Source of the DNA: Cognatazoarcus halotolerans
GTDB lineage: Bacteria; Pseudomonadota; Gammaproteobacteria; Burkholderiales; Rhodocyclaceae
Reading direction: 5' to 3'
NCBI RefSeq assembly: GCF_009800965.1
Contig: NZ_WUAF01000026.1
Location: 1-52,361 of the forward strand
Length of the DNA: 52,361 bases
Shown: positions 24,269-32,360 of the stretch, in pieces
How positions within the stretch are numbered: position 1 is the stretch's first letter
Layout: every line of letters begins with the position of its first letter
Translations under genes and position numbers: made by a program
Notes under the pieces: generated by a model
Databases searched by the model: none
Told to the model about the DNA's origin: nothing
The model's input: the letters and a program-made list of their open reading frames with translations, nothing else

Positions 24269-24622
24269 TCACCCGTGCCGCAACGCTTGACCGGCCTCCA
24301 GTGCGACCACGGCGATCACGGCCGCGATCTCCGTGCGCAGCAGGCGCTGATGCGTCTCGCGGGACGACTCCCGCCGCAACAGACGCCGACGCATCCACCA
24401 CCAGCCGTAAGCCGTCGCCCAGTAGAGGCAAAGCCGCCACACGAAGAAGTGGCCAGCGTGCGCCTGCATCCAATGCTGCCAGTCGTCGAGGCCGCCGACC
24501 ACGTGGATGCCGGCGATGTTCACCACTGTCGCGACAGCCACCACCAACAGGGTGAACAGCAGCCCCACACCGACGCGGCGGTTGGACAGCCAAGGCAACC
24601 GCCGCCAGGTCATCCGACTCAT
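24269..24622 (-). CDS. Small ICE membrane protein, function unknown
   Basis: A 117-residue protein with two hydrophobic segments at about 18-42 (VGLLFTLLVVAVATVVNIAG) and 60-77, arginine clusters on both flanks, and a hydrophobic end. It sits between the TIGR03755 gene, with which it overlaps by four bases, and the TraG N-terminal gene. That place is conserved in elements of this type. No catalytic motif is seen. A structural role at the inner membrane in the mating apparatus is inferred from position only. Confidence 0.72.
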   Translation of the reverse strand: MSRMTWRRLPWLSNRRVGVGLLFTLLVVAVATVVNIAGIHVVGGLDDWQHWMQAHAGHFFVWRLCLYWATAYGWWWMRRRLLRRESSRETHQRLLRTEIAAVIAVVALEAGQALRHG

Positions 24623-26025
24623 GGGGCAACGCTCCGCGGCTTCTGGACTTCCCGCAGCCGGTCGCGCAGGGTGTCGCCCTCGAAGACGCCGCGCGAGCCG
24701 GCAGCGCGGGTGCTGTGGCGCTGGACGATTGCCATCGCCGCGTTGCCGGCCAGCGTACGGCGCAGCTCCAACTCAGTTTTGAGGTTGTCGATCTCCTGCT
24801 CCAGCGCCCTGCTCTCCTGGTCGACTGCCTGCACGGCCAGTTCGTTGGCAGCGACGTTCGGCTCCTTCTTGCCGGTCAGCAAGGTGCGTTGCAGCAGCAA
24901 GGCCTTCTCCAGCACGCTCGACAGCGCCGCCTCCGACGCCAGGCGCTTGCCCAGCACGTCCTGGTCGGGTTCGTCACGCAGGGCCTCGATCACGCCGCGG
25001 GTGATCGGCAGCGAGCTGCTGCCGGCCGCGTCGAGATTGGTCGGCGTCGTCGGTCGGGCGCCCGATACCAGCTCATGCAACACCAGCAGCTTGGTTTCGT
25101 ACTCTTCCTGGATCACCGGCGTGAGGCCGACGCCTGGCATGGTCTGGGTCTTCGTGCAGTTTTCGCAGGTGCGTTGCTCGCGTTCGCCCAGTACGCGGTT
25201 CGCAAAGGCCACGGCCTCGCCAGGCGAAGACCATGTCTGGCAGGTCAGGCGATTGCCGCAGGCGCCACGCGCGAGCGACGACGTATCGGTGGCGCTGCGG
25301 CCGTTGAGCAGGTTGTAGCCCGCACGCGTCACGTCGCCGACCACCTTGATCGAACTCTGCCCGGCGCCGCCCGCGCTGCCGCCGCCGACCCAGGGCACGC
25401 CGTTGTTCCCCTTGTTGGATTCGGCCTGCTCGACGGCGGACACGGCATCGGTACTGCCGACTGCGTCCCGCAGCGCCATTCCCTCGGCGAGCTGGTCCCA
25501 GCCGGCCTGTCCACCGGCCATTTCCGCCATCCGATTGGCGATGGCCCGGCAGGTCATCTTCGAGCGGTCGAAGTCCAGCCGCGCCTGGAGGATGCCGTTG
25601 GTCAGCAGGTTGTAGAGCCCCGGGTCGGCGCGCTGGATGATCAGGGCCGGGAGCGAAGCCACGGCGGCGGTGGCGTTCTGGATCACGTTGCTCATGATCG
25701 TCTGGAAGCCGTTGGTGATTCCGTTGAGCTGGTTCTGCAGCGTCGTGGTGATGCTCATGTCGCCGCAGATCAGGTTGCTGTTCCAGCCGACCCCCACACC
25801 GATGCCCTGCATGTTGCCGGCCCCACCCATCGACACGGCACGGCCACCGCCGATGCTGTAGAGGACGTCATCGCCGATCACGCTGCCACTGACGTTCACG
25901 CCATTGGGGTCGATGCGCGTCTGCGCCCAGGCGACGCCGACGACCAGCGTGATGGCCGCCACGAGCAGCATGGCCCGCAGGGGCGATTTCGCGCGGCGCA
26001 GGAAGTCAGGGAGAGATGCGTTCAT
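24619..26025 (-). CDS. ICE transfer protein, TIGR03755 (TraH-like position)
   Basis: An exported 468-residue protein. The ATG at 26025 has GAGGA upstream; the signal peptide lies at about 15-35 (AMLLVAAITLVVGVAWAQT). A glycine-rich segment follows (YSIGGGRAVSMGGAG), then helical regions with a coiled-coil near the C-terminus (about 395-430, VQAVDQESRALEQEIDNLK). Cysteines at NLICGD, RGACGNRLTCQ and ENCTKTQT suit a periplasmic disulfide-bonded protein. It corresponds to the PFL_4711-type family of MPF-G systems. The stop overlaps the next gene by four bases. Confidence 0.87.
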   Translation of the reverse strand: MNASLPDFLRRAKSPLRAMLLVAAITLVVGVAWAQTRIDPNGVNVSGSVIGDDVLYSIGGGRAVSMGGAGNMQGIGVGVGWNSNLICGDMSITTTLQNQLNGITNGFQTIMSNVIQNATAAVASLPALIIQRADPGLYNLLTNGILQARLDFDRSKMTCRAIANRMAEMAGGQAGWDQLAEGMALRDAVGSTDAVSAVEQAESNKGNNGVPWVGGGSAGGAGQSSIKVVGDVTRAGYNLLNGRSATDTSSLARGACGNRLTCQTWSSPGEAVAFANRVLGEREQRTCENCTKTQTMPGVGLTPVIQEEYETKLLVLHELVSGARPTTPTNLDAAGSSSLPITRGVIEALRDEPDQDVLGKRLASEAALSSVLEKALLLQRTLLTGKKEPNVAANELAVQAVDQESRALEQEIDNLKTELELRRTLAGNAAMAIVQRHSTRAAGSRGVFEGDTLRDRLREVQKPRSVAP

Positions 26026-26035
26026 CGTGGGTTCC

Positions 26036-26980
26036 TCACATGAAATCGACGCTGCCGAGGAAGACCTGGCCACGGCGCCGGCAGCAGGAGTACGGCCGCC
26101 ACAAGGCCCAGGCGTAGTCGCCTTGCTGGGCCTGCACGCGGGTGCGGCTGTGCGGGAAGACCACGCAACTGTTCGAGAGCGTGGGCGTCAGCTCCTGCCA
26201 TTTGCCCGTCGAGGCGTCGGTCTCCATCAGCGCGCCGGCCGGCCAGTAGCCGTCGCGGGCGTTGGCCAACAGAGGCTGGTACACGTGAATCTGGTTGCGG
26301 CGCGTCACGATGTCGCCCGCGCGTTGCGCGACCACGGCGCCGCTCTTGTGGTCGTCGGTCTGGTGCAGGAAGCCACCGCGGGGATACACGCTGCCCCAGA
26401 GGTTCAGGCCGGTGCGCATACCGATTTCGCGCCGGCCGGGGATGAGCGCTTCGGGGTAGAACGCTTCCGGGATGTTGTAGCGCCAGGCGATCGTGTCGAG
26501 CGTGCTCAGCAGATACGGCATGAAGGCTGTGCCAGCGCCTTCGCAGGTGTAGCCGGAGGCGCTGACGAACTGGCTGAACACCATCCCGGCCGGATGGCCG
26601 ATGACATCGGCGTTCTTGAACTTGGCCAGGTTGTTCTCGTTGTCGTGATTGGTGGTGCCGTCACCGCCAGCCTTGGCGCTCGGGTTGGGCATGCTCATCG
26701 CCCTGACTTCCAGCCACGGGTTTTCGCCGGTGTTCGAGTAGCTCGACACCACCGCATCGGGGACGTAGTGGCGCACCTTGACGGAGGTGCGAACCGAGCA
26801 GCCGAAGGGCGTGCAGTACAGCCAGTAGCAGATTCCGACCACGCGGTATTCGAGGCAGTCGGGGGACAACGCCGACGAGACGATGGTGGCGGTGTCCAGG
26901 GCGAACGTCGACGTGGCCGCGCCCAGCAGCAGCGAGGCGGCGGTGGCGCGCAGGCGCCGGCGTGCCAGCAGGAGGCTCAT
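26036..26980 (-). CDS. TraU-like ICE transfer protein (TIGR03756)
   Basis: A 314-residue exported protein related to F TraU, which acts in DNA transfer rather than pilus formation. The N-terminus is a signal peptide (about 1-27, LLLGAATSTFA). Cysteine-rich segments are characteristic: CLEYRVVGICYWLYC, TPFGCSV and the terminal YSCCRRRG, expected to need disulfide formation, for which the island encodes a DsbA-like protein. Its ATG overlaps the stop of the TIGR03757 gene by four bases. The stop lies 10 bases before TIGR03755. Confidence 0.9.
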   Translation of the reverse strand: MSLLLARRRLRATAASLLLGAATSTFALDTATIVSSALSPDCLEYRVVGICYWLYCTPFGCSVRTSVKVRHYVPDAVVSSYSNTGENPWLEVRAMSMPNPSAKAGGDGTTNHDNENNLAKFKNADVIGHPAGMVFSQFVSASGYTCEGAGTAFMPYLLSTLDTIAWRYNIPEAFYPEALIPGRREIGMRTGLNLWGSVYPRGGFLHQTDDHKSGAVVAQRAGDIVTRRNQIHVYQPLLANARDGYWPAGALMETDASTGKWQELTPTLSNSCVVFPHSRTRVQAQQGDYAWALWRPYSCCRRRGQVFLGSVDFM

Positions 26981-27426
26981 GGCTGCGTGCTCCGGTAGGC
27001 GTTGATGCGCGCGACGGCGCGGGACACGTCGGGCTCGCCGTAGACCACGTAGCGTCGATCGACCACCACGGCGGGAATCTTGGCGATGCCCAGCCCCCAG
27101 GCATCCGCGACGCCTTGGTAGGCATGGCCGATGCGGCGCTGCAGGGCCTCGCCGCCGTCATGCAACCGCTGCCGCACCAGGGCCGCGGCCTGTTGCGGGT
27201 CGGCCGGCAGGTGCGCCGCGAGTTCGAACTCGATTCGCGCGGCCTGATCCAGCTCGATGACCCGCATCCCGGCCGGAGCCTGCACCGGATGATGGCTGTC
27301 GGTGACGACGAGCACATCGGCGGCGGTTGCGATGGAGCCGAGCAGCGCGGCGCACAGTCCGGTGGTCAGTCTGGCCGCCAGGGGACGCCGCGAGGCAGCA
27401 GGAAGGTTGGGGGAATGAACCGGCAC
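26977..27426 (-). CDS. ICE transfer protein, TIGR03757 family
   Basis: A 149-residue exported protein. The start is a GTG at 27424-27426, preceded by GGAGG seven bases upstream; earlier ATG codons in frame lack a ribosome site. The signal peptide lies at about 16-33 (LTTGLCAALLGSIATAA). The body looks thioredoxin-like without the CxxC: a DVLVVTDSHHPV strand and the cis-proline-like KIPAVVVDRRYVVYG. It is the first gene of the TIGR03757-TraU-TIGR03755 unit after a strong terminator, so this unit may have its own promoter in 27430-27520. Confidence 0.85.
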   Translation of the reverse strand: MPVHSPNLPAASRRPLAARLTTGLCAALLGSIATAADVLVVTDSHHPVQAPAGMRVIELDQAARIEFELAAHLPADPQQAAALVRQRLHDGGEALQRRIGHAYQGVADAWGLGIAKIPAVVVDRRYVVYGEPDVSRAVARINAYRSTQP

Positions 27427-27524
27427 GGCGCGCCTCCGCGGAGTCGATACAGAATCGTAGTCGAACGCAATGCCCATCAGGGAACGACAAGGAAACCGAA
27501 ACCGCTCAGCCCCGATTTCCTGCG

Positions 27525-27560
27525 GAAGAACCAAAAGGAAGCGGGAGCCAATGGCTCCCG
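27525..27560 (-). terminator. Rho-independent terminator after radC
   Basis: On the minus strand CGGGAGCC-ATT-GGCTCCCG (27542-27560) forms an 8-base-pair stem with a 3-base loop, followed by CTTCCTTTT. It stands about 30 bases past the radC stop and would end a radC transcript before the TIGR03757 gene. Confidence 0.72.
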
Positions 27561-27591
27561 TGGTGATGAAACAAATGCGTCTGGGATGCTG

Positions 27592-28086
27592 CTACAACAA
27601 GCCGGCTTCGGCGAATGAGAACGGGCTGCCCTTGCCAACGATGAAGTGATCCAGCACCCGGACGTCGATCGTGGCCAGCGCGCTCGTCAGCCGCTCGGTG
27701 ATCGCACGATCGGCGGCTGAAGGCTCGGTTTTCCCCGACGGGTGCTGATGCGCCAGGATCAGGGCCGCAGCGTTGAGCGCCAGTGCCCGCTGAACCAACA
27801 CCCGCGGATACACCGGCGTCTGGTCGACCGTGCCCTTGAAGAGCGGCTCAAAAGCGAGCACCTGGTGCTGGCTGTTGAGAAACACCACGGCCAAGATTTC
27901 GTTCGGCTCCGCGACCAGTTTCAGGCGCAGGTAGTCGCGCACGGCGGCGGGACTCTCCAATACTGGACCGCCCCTGAAAACGCGGTTCTCCAGCAGCATG
28001 ATCGCCTGCTGGATGATCCAGTCTTCGTGCTGGGCGGCAATCAGGGTGAGCGACTCCGGGCCGGAGTCGGCGATGACAAGAGACAT
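27592..28086 (-). CDS. radC: RadC-family JAB domain protein
   Basis: A 164-residue JAB/MPN-fold protein with the metal-binding set: Glu63 region (AEPNEILAVVFL), His113-x-His115 (AHQHPSGK) and Asp126 (SAAD). Such ICE- and phage-borne RadC proteins are frequent on mobile elements; a role in DNA repair is doubtful and the true substrate is unknown. It lacks the N-terminal helix-hairpin-helix of chromosomal RadC. A structured leader precedes it (hairpin at 28111-28143 and the longer element at 28226-28320) and a terminator follows, so it is expressed as its own unit within the transfer region. Confidence 0.9.
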   Translation of the reverse strand: MSLVIADSGPESLTLIAAQHEDWIIQQAIMLLENRVFRGGPVLESPAAVRDYLRLKLVAEPNEILAVVFLNSQHQVLAFEPLFKGTVDQTPVYPRVLVQRALALNAAALILAHQHPSGKTEPSAADRAITERLTSALATIDVRVLDHFIVGKGSPFSFAEAGLL

Positions 28087-28110
28087 GGCGAACCTCCAAT
28101 GGATGAGATC

Positions 28111-28143
28111 GGAGGGCGCCTGCCCCTGGAGGGCAAACCCTCC
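28111..28143 (-). promoter_or_regulatory. Compound hairpin upstream of radC
   Basis: In the mRNA sense, outer stem GGAGGG/CCCTCC encloses inner stem TGCCC-(5)-GGGCA. It ends just before the GGAGG of radC (about 25 bases before the ATG). The architecture matches the hairpins before the helicase-operon genes. It probably belongs to the radC-type 5' leader. Confidence 0.6.
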
Positions 28144-28225
28144 TGGGACGATAGGATTGAAACAGGTGACGAGCCGGCATCCACCACCGCAAATGCAGTG
28201 GGTGTTCGCGTCAAGGGATGCGATG

Positions 28226-28320
28226 CGAACGGGTTTCGATCAACGCGGACCCGCCGCGCCGTAGCCTTGAAGATCGATGGCTACCTGGGCATGTCACCGG
28301 CAACGCCGGTGGGCATGTCT
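28226..28320 (-). ncRNA. Conserved leader element, copy 1 (radC-type RNA motif candidate)
   Basis: This element matches 48458-48540 over its length: shared GAACG, CAACGC, GCCTTGAAG and GGCTACCTGGGCATGT blocks (plus-strand reading). A 6-base-pair hairpin ACCGGC-AAC-GCCGGT (28296-28310) is flanked by GGGCATGTC on both sides. The other copy has GTCGGC/GCCGAC, two compensatory pair changes. The element overlaps the 3' end of the DsbA-like gene, whose TAG stop lies inside it. A 'radC RNA motif' in leaders of mobile-element DNA-binding genes is known from comparative genomics; identity with it is likely but not checked. Confidence 0.6.
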
Positions 28321-29024
28321 GCGGAATGGGCAGGTTCGGCGACGGTCGTGCCGCCGGCGGCGAGCAGGTCGATGGCCGACAGCAGGGCATCGCCTTCGAC
28401 AGGACCATGCAGCAGGAGGGTCTTGCCGGTCTCGCGGTCGCGCAGTTGCAAGGCCGGCGTGGTCGCGATGCCCTGCTCTGCGGCTTCCACCGTCTGGGCA
28501 CGGATGACGGCATCGGGGCGATCGCTCTCGAGACAGCCCTGCATGGCTGGCGTGAGCTCGGGATAGTGCAGGCTCGCCGGCACACCCTGCCCGTCGCCAC
28601 GGGTGTTCGAGTAGAGCCACGCCACGGCCTGCCAGAACGTGGCATGTCCGCCAGTCTCGCCCGCGCACTCGGCCAGACGTGCCCCGGCCCTCGCGGCCGG
28701 CTCGTGCATGGAAAGCGGCAGGTGATGCCACTGCCAGTTCACCTCGGGATGGGCGTCGATCCAGCGCTTGAGCGCGGGGAAGTAGGCCCGGCAGTGCGGA
28801 CACTCCAGGTCGGCGTACCCGATCAACGTGAAGCGCGCGTCGGCACGGCCATACAGCCAGGGCGGGCCGGCCGGTTGCGGCGCTTCGGACCCGGCGGCGG
28901 CCAGGGGCATGGACTCGGTTGCCGGATGCGGCGCGCGCAACAGCATCCACGAGGCCACCGCAATCGTCGCCACGATCAGCAGACCGATCCATGGATGACG
29001 GAGGGCGAAGGAAGGCATGCGCAT
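28281..29024 (-). CDS. DsbA-like thiol oxidoreductase of the ICE
   Basis: A membrane-anchored, periplasm-facing thioredoxin-fold protein of 247 residues. The N-terminal anchor lies at about 10-28 (HPWIGLLIVATIAVASWML). The active site is CPHC at 75-78 in DLECPHCRAYFPAL. Helical insert and the cis-proline ATTPALQLRDRETGK follow. It probably forms disulfides in the cysteine-rich transfer proteins such as the TraU-like one. The ATG at 29024 lies 13 bases beyond the TraC stop. The last ~12 codons (DMPTGVAGDMPR) coincide with the conserved leader element of radC, so the true conserved protein end may be earlier. Confidence 0.87.
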   Translation of the reverse strand: MRMPSFALRHPWIGLLIVATIAVASWMLLRAPHPATESMPLAAAGSEAPQPAGPPWLYGRADARFTLIGYADLECPHCRAYFPALKRWIDAHPEVNWQWHHLPLSMHEPAARAGARLAECAGETGGHATFWQAVAWLYSNTRGDGQGVPASLHYPELTPAMQGCLESDRPDAVIRAQTVEAAEQGIATTPALQLRDRETGKTLLLHGPVEGDALLSAIDLLAAGGTTVAEPAHSADMPTGVAGDMPR

Positions 29025-29037
29025 CGTGTCGCTCCCG

Positions 29038-31926
29038 TCAGGCCAGCGAATCCAGCACCAGCGGTTCGATGCCCCTCGCACGGTCGATCTTCTCGGCCAC
29101 GCGGAAGGCGGCATCCAACTCGCAGATGCCGTGCTGCTGCATCAACTGGAAGCGTTCGGCCTTCTCTTCGGGTTCGGTCATCGCCATCGCCAGGTAGAGG
29201 CTCGGCGGCACGGCGCGGAACAGCGCCTCCATCGACTTCGACAGAATCACGCCCTCGCTGAACTTGCCGGCCTCCTTGCGTGCCGAGAGCATCAGCGCCT
29301 TCTGCGACGCATTGAGTTCGCGAAAGCGCGCGATCTTCTCGACTTCATCGGGCGGCATCGACAGGCAGATCCACCACTCGATCATGTTGAGCATGGGTTC
29401 GGCTGCCTTCGGCAAGTCGTCCAGGTTCTGCGTGGCGAGCCAGAACCAGGCGCCGAGTTTCCGCCACATCTTGGTGATCTTGACCACGTAGGGCGCGAGC
29501 AGCGGGTTCTTCGTGATGATGTGGCCTTCGTCCGTCACGTTGATGATCGGCCGGCCCAGGAACTGGTCGCGCTCGGCGATGTTGTTGACCGTGTTGATGA
29601 GCGAGATATAGGCAATCGAGAGTTGCGCGTTGTAGCCCTCGCGCGCGAAGGTGGCCAGGTCGACGATGGTGATGTCCGCCTCGGGCCACGGCGTGCCGGC
29701 GCGGTCGAACATCTCGCCGTCCACGCCCTGACAGAACATCTCCATGGCGTCGGCCATCTCCAGCAGCCGTGCGCGCCGCATCTCCGGCAGCGTGGCATCC
29801 CGGGCACGCTCGCGCAGTGCGTCGCGCACATCGCGGGTCAGCACCGTGCGCTTCTCCGCTGCGCAGAACTGGGCCGCATCAAGAATGCACTGGCGGATCA
29901 GGCTGCGGTCGGCGCGGGTCATGCGCGCTTCTTCCTTGTCCTCGCCGCCGGTGATCATCAGTCGTGCTGTGATCTCCAACTCGCCGAGCACGTCGCGCTG
30001 CTCATCGCCCTCCACTGCCCTGCCGGCATCGGTCTGGTCCTCGTCGAGCGCATCGGCGTCCAATGTCTGTACCTCGCTCGGCGTATCGACCAGGCGCCAG
30101 GCGTCGGCAAACGGCGCCAGACTGACACCCGCGCCGGGCGCGAGCTTCACCCGATGCACGGTGAGGCCCAGCCGTGCCGCGAAGTCGCCGAACAGGCCGA
30201 AGCTGTTGCCCGCCTCAACGATGAACAGGCGCGGCCGATAGATCGCCGTCACCTGATTCAGGATGTTGTTGAGCGTCGCGCTCTTGCCCGAACCCGTTGG
30301 GCCGAACAGGAACAGATGCGCGTTCATCTGCCGATCGAGCCGGTTCAAGGGATCGAAGGTGATCGGACCGCCGCCGCGGTTGAAGAACGTGATGCCGGGA
30401 TGCCCTGTGCCCTGGCTGCGACCCCAGACCGGGGCCAGGTTCGCCGCGTGTTGCGCGAACATGAGCTGGGTGTACCACTGGCGCTTGTCGGCAGCCGGAT
30501 CGAACACGCACGGTAGCCAGCGCAGATAGCTGTTCAGCGGCGCCACCTCATCCTCTTCGCGCACCGGTTGCAGGCCGGCGTTGAGCATCACGTTGACGAG
30601 CTGCAGGCCACGCGCATCAAGCTGTTCCAGGTCGCAGCCGCGCAGGTAGAACGCCAGCGCGCCACGGTAGAGCTTGTGCGCGCTGCCGATCAGGCCGCGC
30701 GCCTGCTGCACGTCCTGCCGGGCCTGCTCCGAGGCCAGGGTCTCGCCGACGGCCTTCCGGGCGAGGTGGTTGAGGTGCGCCTCGAGCACGTCCTGGGGGG
30801 TGGCCACCAGCGTCAGGCACATCACCGTGTCCTCGGGCATCTGGTCGAAGAGCGCGTTCATGGCATCGCCGCCCTTGCGCGTTTCACCCGTCAGATGGCC
30901 GGTCGCCGGCGGCGTGCGCAGGCGATCCATCACGATCACCCGATGCGGCATGTCGTCGAAGAACCACAGGCCATTGGACACGGCCGAGCGCGGCTGACCG
31001 AAGAACAGCCGCTGCGCGAAGTCGGTGCCGCTGGCGAGTTCGATCTCGCCTTCCTCCCGCTCGTCCGGATAGCGGGTCAGTGCGTAGAAGCGTTCGCGGT
31101 CCTCGGCAGTGGCGCCGAGCACGCTGGGGTTCGGGTTGAACCAGCGCAGCAGCCAGGCGTGGATGTCCGCCGCGGCGAGACGTCGCGCTTTCACACCGGC
31201 ATTCGCCAGCCCGCCGGCGAGGCGGTCGCAGATCGTGGTCAGCGCCTGCTCGGGCGACTGGCCGCGCCGCGGGGTCGGGGCCGCGGAGGTGCGGCGGTAG
31301 ACGACCATGCGCACGCGCCGGACCTGGCCGCGCCAGGGCAGGCGCGTCACGGCAGTGTCCTCGAAAAGGCCACCCGGCTTGGCGATGGCCCGCAGGTGAT
31401 GGGCGAAGAAGCGCAGGTAGAAGTCACTGAATGCGCTGCCTTGCGCACGCGGCTGCAGATAGTTCGCCAGCGAGCACAGATAGTCGTCCCAGTTGGCCTC
31501 GTCCTGGGCATAGAGCTGCACCACCCAGGGGTTGTCGTCCAACTCGTCGAAGGCGTCCTGCAGGGCGTTCTCCAGCGCATCGCGCGCCTGCCATAGCCAG
31601 GCCATCTCGCGGCCCTCGGTACCGACCGGCACCAGCTCGAAGAAGGCCGCGACCGACTGGCCATCTTCCAGCAACATGCACTTGGTGTCGGTAAGGTACT
31701 CGACCCAGGGCAGCAAATCCGCAAACGACGGCGCCACGCCATAGAGCGCATCGTGGTCGGTCTGGGTGGCCGGCCCGCGCCGGCCTTGGCCGAGCGCACT
31801 GCCCGGCTCGGCGACACCAACTGCCGCCAGCGCCCTTACGTGCCGCGCCCAGGCAACATCGGCCGCATCCACGGCGTCAGCAGGCGATACGTCGGGCTTG
31901 CGTGACCACGGCAGCGACCAGCCCAT
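29038..31926 (-). CDS. traC: Conjugative transfer ATPase TraC (VirB4-like, TIGR03744)
   Basis: The energising ATPase of the mating-pair apparatus, cytoplasmic at the inner membrane. It has 962 residues, normal for the family. An N-terminal TraC-like region (about 55-330) precedes the ATPase half. Walker A is GPTGSGKSA at 542-550. Walker B is in the ITIVDLATF to NTVNNIAERDQFLGRPIINVTDEGHIIT region, with DEGH as the acidic motif. WFWLATQNLDDLP carries the sensor Gln. Its ATG overlaps the lipoprotein stop (TGATG), so they are translationally coupled. The DsbA-like gene follows. Confidence 0.94.
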   Translation of the reverse strand: MGWSLPWSRKPDVSPADAVDAADVAWARHVRALAAVGVAEPGSALGQGRRGPATQTDHDALYGVAPSFADLLPWVEYLTDTKCMLLEDGQSVAAFFELVPVGTEGREMAWLWQARDALENALQDAFDELDDNPWVVQLYAQDEANWDDYLCSLANYLQPRAQGSAFSDFYLRFFAHHLRAIAKPGGLFEDTAVTRLPWRGQVRRVRMVVYRRTSAAPTPRRGQSPEQALTTICDRLAGGLANAGVKARRLAAADIHAWLLRWFNPNPSVLGATAEDRERFYALTRYPDEREEGEIELASGTDFAQRLFFGQPRSAVSNGLWFFDDMPHRVIVMDRLRTPPATGHLTGETRKGGDAMNALFDQMPEDTVMCLTLVATPQDVLEAHLNHLARKAVGETLASEQARQDVQQARGLIGSAHKLYRGALAFYLRGCDLEQLDARGLQLVNVMLNAGLQPVREEDEVAPLNSYLRWLPCVFDPAADKRQWYTQLMFAQHAANLAPVWGRSQGTGHPGITFFNRGGGPITFDPLNRLDRQMNAHLFLFGPTGSGKSATLNNILNQVTAIYRPRLFIVEAGNSFGLFGDFAARLGLTVHRVKLAPGAGVSLAPFADAWRLVDTPSEVQTLDADALDEDQTDAGRAVEGDEQRDVLGELEITARLMITGGEDKEEARMTRADRSLIRQCILDAAQFCAAEKRTVLTRDVRDALRERARDATLPEMRRARLLEMADAMEMFCQGVDGEMFDRAGTPWPEADITIVDLATFAREGYNAQLSIAYISLINTVNNIAERDQFLGRPIINVTDEGHIITKNPLLAPYVVKITKMWRKLGAWFWLATQNLDDLPKAAEPMLNMIEWWICLSMPPDEVEKIARFRELNASQKALMLSARKEAGKFSEGVILSKSMEALFRAVPPSLYLAMAMTEPEEKAERFQLMQQHGICELDAAFRVAEKIDRARGIEPLVLDSLA

Positions 31927-32360
31927 CAGTAGTCCTCCACGCGCTCGCCCGGCATCGCGTACTGCACGCGCTGGTAGAGCGGAAACACTGTGCTGTAGCC
32001 GGGCACCGGCACCGGGTCGGTGCCCGCCAGGTGCGGGAACACGTACATCACCAGGTCGGGGTTCGGCAGGCGCTGGAACTGGCGGTAAATCTCGTTCTGT
32101 GCGGTACGCGTGTAGCGCGCCTGCATGCCGGGCGCTGCCTGCACATCGGCCTCAGTCAGCGGCCGGCGCAGGCCCTGGCGCGCATCGAGCAGCTGCCGCG
32201 CGGCCTGGCCGCCGCCCGCGCTGCCGCCGGTCTCCTGATGCCAGATGTCGAGCATGGTGCTGTCGCCGTGCGGCAACAACTTCTCCTTGCTGGTGGCGCA
32301 GCCGCCAAGCAGGGTGGCCGAAAGCAACACGGCGGCCGCGTCAATCCAGATCCGATGCAT
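31926..32360 (-). CDS. Conjugative transfer region lipoprotein (TIGR03751)
   Basis: A 144-residue outer-membrane lipoprotein, in the position of VirB7/TraV. The ATG at 32360 has GGAGG six bases upstream. The lipobox is LLGGC at about residues 16-20 (signal AAVLLSATLLGGCATSKEK). A helical middle with YTRTAQNEIYRQFQRLPNP and a C-terminal VPGYSTVFPLYQRVQYAMPGE follow. The first 20 bases overlap the TIGR03752 gene and the stop overlaps the traC start. It likely anchors the secretion channel core with the TraK- and TraB-like proteins. Confidence 0.9.
   Translation of the reverse strand: MHRIWIDAAAVLLSATLLGGCATSKEKLLPHGDSTMLDIWHQETGGSAGGGQAARQLLDARQGLRRPLTEADVQAAPGMQARYTRTAQNEIYRQFQRLPNPDLVMYVFPHLAGTDPVPVPGYSTVFPLYQRVQYAMPGERVEDY

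Noticed and set aside
28287-28319. GGGCATGTC direct repeats as a CRISPR or IS end
   Set aside because: Only two copies at this place, spaced by a hairpin, and recurring in other leaders; no spacers, no cas genes, no target duplication.
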